DNA of 64,000 bases from Sebastes aleutianus (Eukaryota > Chordata > Actinopteri > Perciformes > Sebastidae). Position 1 is the stretch's first letter. Every line of letters starts with the position of its first letter. The notes below the pieces were generated by a model. The model did no database searches. It had not been told where the DNA came from and saw only the letters and a list, made by a program, of their open reading frames with translations. The stretch is from positions 32,314,127 through 32,378,126 of the forward strand of contig CAKAKS010000068.1 in the NCBI GenBank assembly GCA_916700875.1, in the 5' to 3' direction. The position numbers were made by a program, and so were the translations under genes. Below, one piece after another: positions 30,901 through 41,211 of this stretch.

Positions 30901-31268
30901 GCTAGTTAACGTTAGCTGTTAGCAGCACAGTCCTGCACGCAGCTAACGTTAACTAGCTCTGGTCCTGCCGATTTCAAAACAGATTTGTTGTTTACAATGT
31001 AGCATTCAGCGTAAATAGATAAACACATTTTCTATCGTCCCCATCAGTCCCGATCCCTCACGATACCTGCGGTGCTGTAGAAAAAGTCGTGACATACCCA
31101 GTAAGAGGTAAACGCTGGTTAAATAAAGTCTCCAAGAGGAAGTCTGATTCATTTCATGGGTCACGTTTCTTGTTGCCTAATTTTGAGCCTCTTCTCTCTC
31201 TCTTTCCAGCTGGTCCGTACCCGTACACCCTCAAACTGTGCTTCTCCACCGTTCAGCACGCCAACTGA
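15922..31268 (+). CDS. hnrnpl: Heterogeneous nuclear ribonucleoprotein L
   Basis: Nuclear RNA-binding protein that recognises CA-repeat and CA-rich RNA and controls alternative splicing and RNA stability. Coding exons: 15922-15999, 18796-18911, 19141-19378, 19693-19778, 20360-20456, 21475-21547, 26580-26651, 26988-27235, 28071-28192, 28677-28878, 29169-29226, 29343-29453, 31210-31268 (1,560 nt, 519 aa; human HNRNPL 589). Residues: RRM1 about 35-110, RRM2 about 122-200 (DVLYTIC..GPVQRIVIFRKNG), Gly/Tyr/Pro-rich linker about 254-300, RRM3 about 302-377, RRM4 about 425-515, ending LKLCFSTVQHAN. The shorter N-terminus lacks the Gly-rich run of mammals. Wording such as NKRQRQPALLGDHPPEYG and IQHPSNVLHFFNA fits HNRNPL, not HNRNPLL. 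Intron 4 is U12-type; the rest are GT-AG, with unusual donors GTCAGT (after 27235) and GTCTGT (after 28878). A teleost hnrnpl2 paralog cannot be excluded. Confidence 0.94.
16310..17455. repeat. 11/12-bp minisatellite (AGCTAACTGTGA) in hnrnpl intron 1
   Basis: About 95 head-to-tail units. The 5' part uses 11-bp forms (GTGAGCTAACA, GTGAGCTAGCC), the rest 12-bp forms (GAAGCTAACTGT). Variants with GCTAGC and with CCCGGGTGCTAACT mark longer modules. The block 17051-17240 is repeated almost exactly at 17241-17430, a 190-bp higher-order duplication, so the array has expanded recently. Since 12 is divisible by three it yields long KLTV-type frames on + and ASQL-type frames on -, which are not genes. 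Confidence 0.96.
17640..17850. repeat. Degenerate AAAGTAC-family fragment
   Basis: ATTAATGCAGCGGTAATAGT, AACATCAGATGTAACAGT and ACTTTTACTTATAATGGAGT follow the same order as in the better copies at 38090-38215 and 50345-50410. Confidence 0.55.
17875..18445. mobile_element. Fold-back (long palindrome) element in hnrnpl intron 1
   Basis: Left arm (about 17875-18145) and right arm (about 18170-18445) are near-perfect inverted copies: GTTACCCAACATGGATTAAC matches GTTAATCCATGTTGGGTAAC, AAAAACAGCATGCTAAC matches GTTAGCATGCTGTTTTT, and TTCAGAGAGAG matches CTCTCTCTGAA at the tips. Arms are about 270 bp; the loop is about 25-30 bp. A (TG)n run (18239-18264) has grown only in the right arm. The loop reads GCTAACTGTGAGTTAACTGT, nearly the minisatellite unit located upstream in the same intron. 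Confidence 0.85.
18470..18660. repeat. LINE-tail-like fragment
   Basis: TTGTAGTAGCATTGTTGGAG followed by CCTGAGAACAAGAATTTCAT and GCATGTGACAAAATGC is the common tail of a teleost non-LTR family. Confidence 0.5.
19779..20359 (+). other. hnrnpl: U12-type (minor spliceosome) AT-AC intron of hnrnpl
   Basis: The reading frame requires the codon GA|A (Glu) and then TTC GAC across this intron, which no GT-AG pair provides. The intron begins ATATCCTTTT, an exact U12 AT-AC donor, ends in AC (TCATTAC at 20353-20359), and has TCCTTAAC at 20341-20348, the U12 branch-point consensus, about 12 bases from the acceptor. All three signals agree. The intron splits RRM2. An A/T-rich tail-like repeat (20140-20290) sits inside it. 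Confidence 0.95.
22290..22370. repeat. End fragment of the GGGCTGTCAA hAT-like family
   Basis: CGGTAACGCGTTATCACTTA followed by CAAACTTTGACGGCCCTA matches the right end of the complete copy at 30083-30644. Confidence 0.6.
22940..23735 (+). promoter_or_regulatory. hnrnpl: CA/ACA-rich sense-strand block in hnrnpl intron 6
   Basis: Over about 800 bp the transcribed strand is unusually dense in ACA, CAC, ACAC and CAACA words (for example ACAACATCACC, CAACCTACAAGACACCACCC, ACAACGCACAC, CAACACACTTG). The flanking intron is A/T-rich and lacks this. hnRNP L binds CA-rich RNA, and in mammals a CA-rich cluster in HNRNPL intron 6 drives an unproductive exon. This is the matching intron. The link is inferred; an alternative is an old retrocopy or transposon relic with biased composition. 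Confidence 0.45.
23371..23450 (+). other. hnrnpl: Possible frame-shifting cassette exon in hnrnpl intron 6
   Basis: Bounded by a pyrimidine-rich tract (CCCTTCTTCCTTTCTCACCC) with acceptor GAAGCAG and by donor CAGAAG then GTAGTG. The 80-nt insert has no stop itself but shifts the frame, giving TGA at 27060-27062 in exon 8, well upstream of the next junctions, so the product would be an NMD target. Another acceptor (TTTTGAG at 23356) would give 94 nt, also frame-shifting. Only splice-site logic supports it. Confidence 0.3.
24627..25140. mobile_element. Inverted-repeat transposon in hnrnpl intron 6
   Basis: Left end GCTGCACACTACACGACTTT and right end AGGTTGTGTAGTGTGAACTA are inverted relatives. 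The interior has the mirrored words GTCGGAGATTCCTATCTCCG-type motifs and no intact frame. Exact ends and target duplication are unclear. Confidence 0.65.
25850..26190. mobile_element. Interspersed repeat, shared with 46425-46660 in opposite orientation
   Basis: AGAACGTATATTGCAAAGAA, GTCAATTGTTCG, GCAGAAGTAAAACAAAATTA and TTCTATTCTATTGTCATATT are found, reverse-complemented and in reverse order, at 46460-46650. Protein-coding sequence was not seen. Confidence 0.6.
29525..29780. mobile_element. Probable MITE fragment in hnrnpl intron 12
   Basis: AAAAGGGGACATATCATGAA at the left is a familiar teleost inverted-repeat end. I could not see a clean right end. Confidence 0.35.
30083..30644. mobile_element. 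hAT-like non-autonomous transposon with 8-bp target duplication
   Basis: Ends TAGGGCTGTCAA and TTGACAGCCCTA are inverted repeats. They are flanked by TTAATTAT (30075-30082) and CTAATTAT (30645-30652), an 8-bp duplication with one mismatch, as hAT elements make. The interior has ATTAATCAC, a GGGGAGACTCGTGGGTACCC block and no open frame. Fragments of the same family are at 22290, 45090, 48926, 54060 and 63440. Confidence 0.85.
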
Positions 31269-31790
31269 GCGCACCCTTGTAGCCAGTAAGACGAAGATTG
31301 GTCCACCATTCCCATATTCACATGTACTTAGACTAGGACTGCTGACAACACAACCTGGAGAAATTTGACTTTCTAAAACCCCTCAAACACTGTGAAGAAA
31401 TACACTTTCACAATGAGATTGATCCCTAAAGTGCAAACTCCTTATATTTGGTATTTTAAGCAGATCTAACAAATGCTAACGGGCATCTAAGAGTTTTGAT
31501 ATTCATGCCCCAGATGTGGTCCATAGTATCAGTACCTTTGTGTCTTCAATATTAAGTTGTCCTTTTTACTTTTTGTAATATGCTTATACAGTAACCTGAC
31601 ATGTGAGAGAGTGTGTTTCAGAGAATTGGTTTTATGCTCAGGTGGTTCAGAGGCAGTGGACAACATGGTTTTGTAAAAGAGTTGTCTTTTGGACTTTTAT
31701 TATAGCTCACTTTTTTCTTTTTTCTTTTTTTTAATTGCTACCTATTCAGTTCTGCGTCTCTGTGTCAGTTGGATTGTTTTGTTCTAAGAA

Positions 31791-31796
31791 AATAAA
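31791..31796 (+). terminator. hnrnpl: hnrnpl polyadenylation signal
   Basis: AATAAA (overlapping a second AATAAA at 31797) about 520 bases after the hnrnpl stop codon, followed by GTTGAGTTCCAATGTTTTTA. The 3' UTR is 31269 to about 31820. Confidence 0.7.
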
Positions 31797-31819
31797 AATA
31801 AAAAATCAATTTAAAGTTG

Positions 31820-32265
31820 AGTTCCAATGTTTTTAGTACATTTTGAATGTTTTTCAGCACTGAATGGAAAACAAGGTTTAGTTTATCTGGAGGAGAACGT
31901 AAGCCACGGTATTTAATGGTTAGCTATAGGATGTCCATAATTAACCGTTGAACAACATTAAGCATTTTAACCGATTAACGCTACACCCTACGTTCACAAC
32001 TATAACACCACCAACAACCTCACCGCCAACACACACACGGTCTGTTGGAAACTCGCTAAAGCTACGCAGACTACGTGTGCGGCGGCGAGCACGAAGCCTC
32101 CGGCAATGCTAGAGCTGCTAACGTAGCGCAAATACACACACTGTTTGTTGGACACTCGCTAAAGTTACGCCGGGCAGACACACAGCTGACAACCTGCTAA
32201 ACTAAATGTGCGGTGGAGACTTTTACTGGGGAAGTGGCTGCATGTCCGCGACACTACACGCAGCA
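31820..32265. other. Spacer with a short direct repeat
   Basis: No gene seen. ACTCGCTAAAG(C/T)TACGC with upstream ACACAC and TGTTGGA occurs twice, near 32035-32070 and 32135-32175, and looks like a decayed transposon end region next to the satellite. Confidence 0.4.
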
Positions 32266-34580
32266 TCAGAGCTGCTTTTCATGAACTTTTTCGACATAAT
32301 ATACTGACTTTTTTTCATGAACTTTTTCGACATAATATACTGACTTTTTTCTTGAAATTGTTCAACATACTATACTATGACTTTTTTCATAAACGTTTTC
32401 GACATACTATACTATGACTTTTTTTCCTGAAATTTTACGACATACTATGACTTTTTTTTACGAAACTTTTTGACATACTATACTATGACTTTTTTTTTAT
32501 GACTTTTTTCCTGAAATTCTTCGACATGCTATGACTTTTTTTCCAGTTATTTTTCAACATACTATACTATGACTTTTTTTCCTGAAATCTTCGACATACT
32601 ATACAATGACTTTTTTTTCCGGAAATTTTTCGACATACTATACTATGACAATTATTTCCAGAAATTTGACATACTATGACTTTTTTTCATGAAATTTTGC
32701 GACAAACTATACTATGACTTTTTTTCATGAAATTTTTCGACAAACTATGCTATGACTTTTTTTCACTAAATTTTCGATATACTATGACTTTTTTTTCATG
32801 AAATTGTTCGAAATACTATGCCATGACTTTATTTGTGAATTTTTTTGACATACTGTACTATGACTTTTTTTTTAGGACTTTTTTTCCTGACATACTATGA
32901 CTTTTTTTTCCTGAAATGTTTCGAAATACTATTCTCTGACTTTTTTTTTTCCTGAAATTTTTCGACATACTGTAATAGGACTTTTTTCAACATTCTATAC
33001 TATGATTTTTTTCATAAAATTTTTCGACATACTATACTATGACTTTTTTTTGACTTTTTTTCCTGACATTTTTCGACATACTATGACTTTTTTTTACGAA
33101 ACTTTTTGACATACTATACTATGGCTTTTTTTCAAGAATTTTTTGGACATACTATACTATGACTTTTTTTTCATGAAATTTTTCAACATGCTATACTATG
33201 ACAATTATTTCATGAAATTTGACATACTATGACTTTTTTTCACAAAATTTTCGGCATAATATACTATGACTTTTTTTCATAAAATTTTTCGACATAATAT
33301 ACTATGACTTTCTTTCATAACATTTTTCGACATAATATACTATGACTTTTCTTCATGAAATTTTTGGACCTAATATACTATGACTTTCTTTCATAACATT
33401 TTACGACATGCTACACTGACTTTTTTTCACAAAATTTTCGGCATACTATACTATGACTTTTCTTCATGAAATTTTTGGACCTAATATACTATGACTTTTT
33501 TTCATGAAATTCTTCGACATACTATACTATGACAATTATTTCATGAAATTTGACATATGACTTTTTTCATGAAATTTTGCGGCAAACTATACTATGACTT
33601 TTTTTTCATGAAATTTTACGACATGCTACACTATGACTTTTCTTCATGAAATTTTTTGGACCTAATATACTATGACTTTTTTCATGAAATTTTGCGACAT
33701 AATATACTATGACTTTTTTTCATAACATTTTTCGATATACTATGACTTTTTTTTCATGACATTTTTCGACATATTATACTATGACTTTTTTTTCATGAAA
33801 TTTTTCGAAATACTATACTATGACTTTATTTGTGAATTTTTTTGACATACTGTACTACGACTTTTTTTTGACTTTTTTTCCTGACATACTATGACTTTTT
33901 TTTCCTGAAATGTTTCGAAATACTATTCTGACTTTTTTTTCTGAAATTTTTCAACATACTATAATATGACTTTTTTTATGACTTTTTTTCCTGACATTTT
34001 TCGACATGCTATGACTTTTTTTTACGAAACTTTTCGACATACTATAGTATGACGTTTTCGTGACATTTTTGGACATACTATACTATGACTTTTTTTTCAT
34101 AAAAGTTTTCAACATACTATACTATGACTTTTTTTTTCATGAAATTTTTGGACATACTATACTATGACTTTTTCGTGACATTTTTGGACATACTATGCTA
34201 TGACTTTTTCGTGACATTTTTGGACATACTATACTGACTTTTTCATGAAATCTTTGGACCTAATATACTATGACTTTTTCATAAAATTTTTCGACAAACT
34301 ATACTATGACTTTTTTTCATGAAATTTTTCAACATACTGTACTATGACTTAATGCATTTTTTTAATGGCGTACTAAGACTTTGACTTTTTTATTACATCA
34401 TGACATTTTTTCGACATAATATACTCTGTCTTTTTCTGACACCCTAATCTACCACTATTTATGACATTTTTATGGCATACTATACTATGACCTTTTATGA
34501 CACCTTTAAGACATACTATATTGACTTTTTGTGACAGTATTTCATGACATTTTTATAACTTACTATACTATGACTTTTGT
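32266..34580. repeat. About 2.3 kb satellite of TATGACTTTTTTTCATGAAA units
   Basis: Head-to-tail, variable-length units (about 35-50 bp) made of GACATACTATACTATGAC, a T run, CATGAAATTTTT and CGACATA. Units differ in T-run length and in use of CATGAAA, CCTGAAA, CGTGACA or ACGAAAC. The array fades into TGACACC-type variants after 34380. Some FF/HELFRHNIL-like frames arise from the repeat and are not genes. Confidence 0.95.
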
Positions 34581-34583
34581 ATG

Positions 34584-34689
34584 TAAGTTAAAGTGTGTCG
34601 CCGATGTAACCGTTTTGAACTCGAAGTGGCGAGGAGTAAGTTAAAGTGTGTCGCTGATGTAACCGTTTTGAACTCGAAGTGGCGAGGAG
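34584..34689. repeat. 53-bp tandem duplication
   Basis: Two adjoining copies starting TAAGTTAAAGTGTGTCGC and ending GTGGCGAGGAG differ at one base (CGCC/CGCT). The pair sits exactly at the right edge of the satellite. Confidence 0.93.
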
Positions 34690-35439
34690 TCTTAAAACCT
34701 TTGAAAAGGGTCTTAAAAAATTTATAAAATTGAATTTCAGGATTCCTGCGTATACCCTGATGTTAACACGTGTTGTATATGTAAACTGACATCTGATTTT
34801 GGAGCCGTTGTGTTTACATTTGGTATTATAAAGCTTTCTTTTTATCTTGATTTGGATCTAAATTTCTAAATTAGGCAGGTAGAGCATATTTTGAGCTCCA
34901 GCTTCACCAGCTGTAACATTAAAGTGCTGAAAACATTAATGCATCAATAATTAGAAGGCAATAATACAGTATACACATGTCTGAAATGGGCCATTTTGCA
35001 GGAGTACTTTCTCTACAATTTTGAAAGCAGGACTTTTACTTGTAACAGTATTTGTGCAATGTAAGACTGCTATTTTTACTTAAGTTTAAGATGTGTATAC
35101 TGAACCAGGTGTGTTCAGCCAGTCAAGAGCCGTGGGAAATTTGGGTGAAGATGTTCCCGTCAGCCCCGACTGAGTAACTGTGAATTCACCGTTTGCACAA
35201 TCTCACTCTGGTGTCACACACCGGTCACTTGATGACAGTGGTGAAACCTTATACTTGTACATTTTTATTATACTTGGTAAATGTACCAATGCCACAGTGT
35301 AGAAATACTCTGTTGCAACAAAAAGTCCTGCATTCAAAACTTTACTTTACATTAGGCTACTTTATCGCATTTAACAACCCACTCTTTATCCATTTATGTG
35401 TATATGTATGGGTGTATGCGTATGTATAGTGTATGTATT

Positions 35440-35483
<44 letters not shown>

Positions 35484-36785
35484 ATCTAAGGTGAAAGCTT
35501 CCCATGTTCAATGTTCAAATGTTAATTATTACTTAAGAAAACCTCTGGAGGAGTCAGCCTGTTAAAAGGTTGTTAATTGTACTGCATAATATTTTGTATT
35601 AAATGTGCAGAATGTTATGTTAATCTGTTGGCAGTAATACTGATTCTGTAATGTGAAATTAATGCTTTTCCAAAAGAAAAAAAGAAAAATTACAAAAGAA
35701 AAAGTACGAAAGTATTAGAATCAAAATATACCAAAATATACCAAAATATACCAAACGTAAAAGTACTCATAATGCAGAATGGCCCATTTCTGAATAACAT
35801 AATAATACTGAATTATAATTATGAATGCATTAATGTGTTCATTGCTTTAATGTGCAGCTGGTGAAGGTGGAGCTCATTTTAATTACTTGATATGCTTAAT
35901 GTTCCTTGACCTACATCATTACATCATCATTTATTAGTTGTTTTACATTTTGTATTAATCTGAATCTGCAAAGTAATTAAAGCTGTCAGACAAACATAGT
36001 GAATTAAAAAGTAAATTTTTCCTTCTGAGATGTACAGTAGTGGAGTAGAAAATGGAAAAGCTCAAGTTAAGTACCTGAAACTTTTACTTTAGGATAGTGC
36101 TTTGAGTAAAACTACTCCGTTACATTCCACCGTCTAAGTCTGAGCTGCGGAGGGGAATCCTCCGAGTCCTCCCTTCTTACGTAAAATACTATTTTGAAAG
36201 AAGACGACAACATCTTGTTCTTTCTGATGACGTTTACATGTTTCCTCGCTAGTTTTAAACTTATGTAACTCAGTCACTTCTTCTTGTACTCAGTGTTCAA
36301 AGGTGACTTCCCGTCTATGATGGGATGTCCTCAAAACACTGGGCACTGGCTCTCGATTACACAACGCTGGTTGATAAATGACTTGTGAGCCGTTCAGGGT
36401 TCATCAATTTCTCAACTGTAAATATACCAGAAGACAAAAGAGAAAGAAACGTCAGAAAGACTGAAACCAGCACGACAATAAAACTAGATAATAAACAAAA
36501 TAGAGTAGATTCTGCTTTTAGTGACACAATGTGTTTTTAAGGCATCATTATACAGATAGATTACGGACTGGCCTAGTGGGTCCAGGCCTCCGAGCCTCAG
36601 GCAGCGAGCGATGCATGGCCAAAGAGTGCGTCAGGTGGCTGCAGCGATGTCGGTAACCCATCTGACCCCGTCTCGTCTACCAGGCTTTGTGGGTGTGACC
36701 TTTTTGTCGTCACCATTCACATCTATACAACCAATATGTTTATGATTAAATTGATTACAAGAGCACCAAGTTCTTCATACATCTA
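34690..36785. other. Gene-free spacer with AAAGTAC-family fragments and an (AT)n run
   Basis: Decayed AAAGTAC-family pieces lie near 34930-35110, 35250-35350, 35690-35830 and 36000-36130 (TACTTGTAACAGTATTTGTG, AAAAGTCCTGCATTCAAAAC, AAGTACTCATAATGCAG). An (AT)n microsatellite is at 35441-35472. No coding exon is visible. Confidence 0.6.
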
Positions 36786-36790
36786 GCCTC

Positions 36791-37238
36791 TTAAAGGGAC
36801 TATTTGTAACTTTCAGTATGTCTTGTTAACAGCGACACTTGTGGCCGTTAAGTCAACGAAAGTCAGCGTCGGGCTCACGCTTGCTCGCTCTACATAGACA
36901 TGAATGAACATCGCTCAAAACAGTGAGGCGACACACGTCAGCTAAAAGCACAATATCACTCTATATTTCAGCTGCTTGGCAGTAATGTTAGCTGACCAGA
37001 TGAAGGTCTCTCCATGAATCAATGCTGGCTTTTCCTGCTCAGCCTCCGGTGTCTAACTCTTCTGCAGTGTGGAGTGAGCACGCGTTCACGTCTAGAGGTG
37101 GAGCGAGACAGCGAGAACGCTCGCTGTCTGAGTGAAGGCAAGCTGGCAGAGGAGGAGTGACTCCGGCCACACGCGAGCGCGCATATGTCCCGATCCGGTA
37201 CATTTATACGCTTAAAAAGTTACAAACAGTCCCTTTAA
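36791..37238. mobile_element. TTAA-flanked MITE (piggyBac-like ends)
   Basis: Begins TTAAAGGGACTATTTGTAAC and finishes GTTACAAACAGTCCCTTTAA, so the inverted ends include TTAA, the target of piggyBac-type elements. The interior is G/C-richer with GAGCGAGACAGCGAGAACGC. A right-end fragment of the same family is at 51375-51435. Confidence 0.83.
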
Positions 37239-37344
37239 CTTTGCTCTCAAAGTGCACCAGATTGATGCATTTTAACTTTAAAATGTCGCTGGTTCAAACG
37301 ACATGTGCCCAGAGGCCTCACGGGACCACGATCCGGCCCGGCAC

Positions 37345-37640
37345 ACACACCGTCAGCGGTGAAAGAAGTATTCAGATTTTTACTTCAGAACTACAGTGTA
37401 AAAATACTCTATTACAATTACATGCATTGAAAATCCTAATTAAAGGACTAGTGTGTAACATTTCAGGGGATTTATTAGCAGAAATGGAACATAATGTTCA
37501 TAATTATGTTTTCATTAGTACTTCCCACCACTGGTTTAATCTATAAAAATCTTGCGTTTTTTTAATGTAAAAATCTAAATCGGAAAAAGATTTTAAATGT
37601 AGTGAAGTAAAAAGTGCAATGTGGTGGAGTTGGAGTAGAA
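37345..37640. repeat. AAAGTAC-family copy with inserted repeat fragment
   Basis: GTGAAAGAAGTATTCAGATT begins the family end. Within it, GACTAGTGTGTAACATTTCA and ATTAGCAGAAATGG belong to another interspersed family also present at 54060-54135. Confidence 0.5.
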
Positions 37641-38039
37641 AGTGGCAGCAAATCCATTCATCTGATTGTAACCACAGCTGACTGCTTACTGTAAACAGCA
37701 CCAACTCTTCTCCTTTTTCATTTCATAAAAACAGACTCATCAAACCCACTTCTCCTCAAACACACCCAGACTCCACAATAGAGCAGGAAGTCCAATCTTT
37801 AACCCTTAATCACCATCATCACATGGCACCACCGCCCTGCAACAGTTCAGTCTTTAATGATTCTTACAGGAATGATTCAGAACGTTTTCCCGAGAAGGAA
37901 TATTTGAATCATCACATCCTGTTTCCTTTGAAAACCCCTCACATGAAGTATTTTATGAACACAATGACGGCAGTTTATTTTTACAAGACAGCAAAAAGAA
38001 ACACGAGGCCACACCTATTATGTTTAAGAATAAACTGTA

Positions 38040-38225
38040 ATGCAGCGGTGGAATGTAACTAAGTACATGTACTCAAGTACTACCCAACATCTACAGCAGT
38101 CAAATGCAACATACACATTAATGTAGCAGTAATATTGATCCAGAAACATCAGATATAATAGTAAAACACTTTTTTGTAAATGCAGGACTTTTACTTGTAG
38201 CTGAGTATTTCAGCCGATTAGAATG
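38040..38225. repeat. AAAGTAC-family copy
   Basis: GCGGTGGAATGTAACTAAGT, ATTAATGTAGCAGTAATATT and GCAGGACTTTTACTTGTAGC follow the family order. Confidence 0.6.
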
Positions 38226-38562
38226 TTATCAGACTATTAAATAGGCGTTATCAGTCGCTATACGCCCCATAGATGTGGGTCAATAGGGGCCTACTACACC
38301 CACTAGTAGGTTTTATCATCTATTCACATGGTCGATCACCAAAAGAAGGTATAACAGAACACGACAGCGACCGTAGTAATTATGACTGGAGCAGAAGTCA
38401 GACACTGTAGTATAGACAGTGTGAAACTCCATAAGGGGTGGAGGTCGGGGACGATGGAGACAGGAGTTTGCATCCTGTGTGAAACCGACATCGTGTAGTT
38501 GTCTCTGAGTTCGTTGTTATTTTAACCCAAAACATGATGTTTTTCCCTAAATTTAACTAAGT

Positions 38563-39486
38563 GTTTTTTGCCTAAACCTAAAGAAGTTGTAGTTTTGTTG
38601 CGTAAACCTAAAGAAGTTGTAGTATTGTTGCGTAAACCTAAAGAAGTTGTAGTTGTGTTGCCTAAACCTAAAAAAGTTGCAGTTTTGTTGCCTAAACCTA
38701 AAGTTGTAGTTTTGTTGCGTAAACCTAAAGAAGTTGTAGTATTGTTGCGTAAACCTAAAGAAGTTGTAGTTGTGTTGCCTAAACCTAAAAAAGTTGTAGT
38801 TTTGTTGCGTAAACATAAAGAAGTTGTAGTATTGTTGTGTAAACCTAAAGAAGTTGTAGTTGTGTTGCCTAAACCTAAAAAGTTGTAGTTTTGTTGCGTA
38901 AACCTAAAGAAGTTATAGTTTTGTTGCCTAAACCTAAAAAAGTTGTAGTTTTGTTGCGTAAACCTAAAGAAGTTGTAGTTTTGTTGCCTAAACCTAAAAA
39001 AGTTGTAGTTTTGTTGCGTAAACCTAAAGAAGTTGTAGTTTTGTTGCGTAAACCTAAAGAAGTTGTAGTTTTGCTGCGTAAACCTAAAGAAGTTGTAGTA
39101 TTGTTGCGTAAACCTAAAGTTGCAGTATTGTTGCGTAAACCTAAATAAGTTGTAATTTGTTGCCTAAACCTAAATAAGTTGTAGTTTTGTTGCGTTAACC
39201 TAAATAAGTTGTAGTTTTGTTGCGTAAACCTAAAGAAGTTGCAGTTTTGTTGCGTAAACCTAAAGAAGTTGTAGATGTGTTGCGTAAACCTAAAGAAGTT
39301 GTAGTTTTGTTACGTAAACCTAAAGAAGTTGTAGATGTGTTGCGTAAACCTAAAGAAGTTGCAGTTTTGTTACGTAAACCTAAAGAAGTTGTAGTTTTAT
39401 TGCTTAAACCTAAAGAAGTTGTAGTTTTGTTGCGTAAACCTAAAGAAGTTGTAGTTTTGTTGCGTAAACCTAAAGAAGTTGTAGTT
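38563..39486. repeat. 30-bp minisatellite with in-frame 10-residue periodicity
   Basis: About 31 copies of a 30-bp unit (TAAACCTAAAGAAGTTGTAG plus TTTTGTTGCG). Because 30 is divisible by three, the + strand reads as repeated RKPKEVVVLL and the - strand as repeated YNFFRFTQQN. Single-base losses (near 38879) and AAATAAG variants (39145-39205) break the frame, and there is no splice or promoter context, so I treat it as non-coding. Confidence 0.93.
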
Positions 39487-39796
39487 TAAAACCTGTTTTA
39501 TGTAGATTCTTGCTGTTTTTCAGCTGAGAAAATGTATGAATTGTTTGAGGATTGTGTTAAAAAAAACTATAATCAAGATTTGAGCAGCTGCTCTGCAAAT
39601 GCTGCTAGATCTCTGAAATGAATTCAACCAAAAACATCAGCAGTAAATGATTCCTTTACCTCGGGGAGAATCCTCATGTCTGTCTGTCTGCGGGGCCAAA
39701 ACACAAGTGAGTCCTGCAGCATGCCGGTAAACCCAGCTGGTGCTAATTAGCTTCAATCAAGTCACAATCCAGGCCAAGATGTCAAACATATCAACA

Positions 39797-39802
39797 TTTA
39801 TT
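39797..39802 (-). terminator. Candidate polyadenylation signal of the susd6-like gene
   Basis: TTTATT on + is AATAAA on -, about 1.4 kb past the stop codon at 41212. If used, the 3' UTR would include a (CA)n/(GC)n tract and an AAAGTAC-family element. Other sites are possible. Confidence 0.35.
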
Positions 39803-39965
39803 CATCATATAATTCTGTGCAATAATACAATGTACAAATAATCTCTCTGTAAATATTACAATCCATATAATAGTCAAGATTAACATAAAATACATTCAAG
39901 GTCTGTGAAGGCGTCAGTCGCTCTGCAGAGGTTAAAGAGTGACAGAGAGGGAACAAGTGAAGACA

Positions 39966-39981
39966 CACACATACACACACG

Positions 39982-40025
<44 letters not shown>
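39966..40025. repeat. (CA)n with internal (CG)n alternating purine-pyrimidine tract
   Basis: A pure alternating tract, CA repeats either side of about twelve bases of CG repeats. Such sequence readily forms Z-DNA. Confidence 0.93.
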
Positions 40026-40028
<3 letters not shown>

Positions 40029-40349
40029 TTGATTTGTTTTAGGTTATTTGTTCCAACTTCTGTGTTTTTGTTTTTTTGCAGGTTGTGTAATTAAAAGTGT
40101 TAAAAGCACCATGTGTGTCTGCACCGATGCCACCAGGGCAAATAACTGTACAACTGTTTCTTTTTTACTTCATTTAAATGAATCAAAATATTATTGTTTC
40201 ACTTCACTCACGCTGAACGAATACCAGAGAAACACTTCAAACGATCGCTTGGTTGCCGAGCATTTTCACGTCTCTAAATATCTGCTGTACACAAAATAAA
40301 TATCACGACATGCTGTTTGTTGTCTATCTATAACCAGAGCGTCTGCGCA

Positions 40350-40610
40350 CCAGTGGTGGAAGAACATTTACTATAAGAACTGTACTCAAGTACAAATTCA
40401 ACGTACTTGTACTTCTACTCCACTACATCTCAGAGGTAAATAGAGTACTTTTTACTTCACTACATTTGTCTGACAGCTTTTAGACTGTCACTATTTACTT
40501 TAAGTACATTTTACTTAAGTAAGGTTTTAAATGCAGGGCTTTCTACTTGTAGTGGAGTATTAGTACTTTTACCTCAGTAAAGGATCTGAATATGTCTTCC
40601 ACCACGCTGG
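40350..40610. mobile_element. AAAGTAC-family element with inverted ends
   Basis: Left CCAGTGGTGGAAGAA and right TCTTCCACCACGCTGG are inverted repeats enclosing the usual AGTAC-rich body (TACTCAAGTAC, ACTTCTACTCCACTACATCT, CAGGGCTTTCTACTTGTAGT). This copy shows both ends of the family most clearly. Confidence 0.75.
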
Positions 40611-41211
40611 CTTCAACTCCACCAATAGAAACGCTGCTGTACAAAAGATAGAATCAGATCGAAATCAAAATAGAGTCGGTTGCCGTGGAAACACACAGGG
40701 TTTCTGCAACAGCACGATCGGCCCCGTCACTGACGGGAAAGGATGGACGACGTCTCCAGGGCAACGCTGAAAACACATACACACACACACACACAGGCAC
40801 TTACACTTGTATATGACTGCTGTCTTGTGAAAACCTCATCATTTTAGTTTATGTGATGATTTTTATATTTAAACATTTAAACATCACACTAAAAACAAGG
40901 CATTCAGGATATAAAGGTTTTCACCAGACAGCACATAAACTCCCTCCTCTGTCACTGACATTAATACAACAATCAACATTTCATGTATAAGTGAACTTTA
41001 GTCCTCTTTGTGACCTAACAACCGGCCAATCAGAGCTTATCTGCTTCGTCTAAACTAGCGTGTGATTGTGTCCTGATGCTGGTGAGCTGCAGCCAACCAG
41101 GAAAAGTGCAGGAGTCTGCTGTCAGTCTGTGTTTGTTTTAACCGGCAGAGTAAAACGCTGCAGCTGACAATTTAAAATCCTTCATTTGCTAAACAACATG
41201 AAGTCTTTCAA

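Noticed and set aside
18796..31268. Identification as hnrnpll
   Set aside because: Linker and RRM3/4 wording (NKRQRQPALLGDHPPEYG, IQHPSNVLHFFNA) fits HNRNPL; HNRNPLL differs at these places.
38568..39489. Repeat protein with RKPKEVVVLL units
   Set aside because: Frame is broken at least twice by unit-length changes; both strands are equally open, as expected for a 30-bp repeat.
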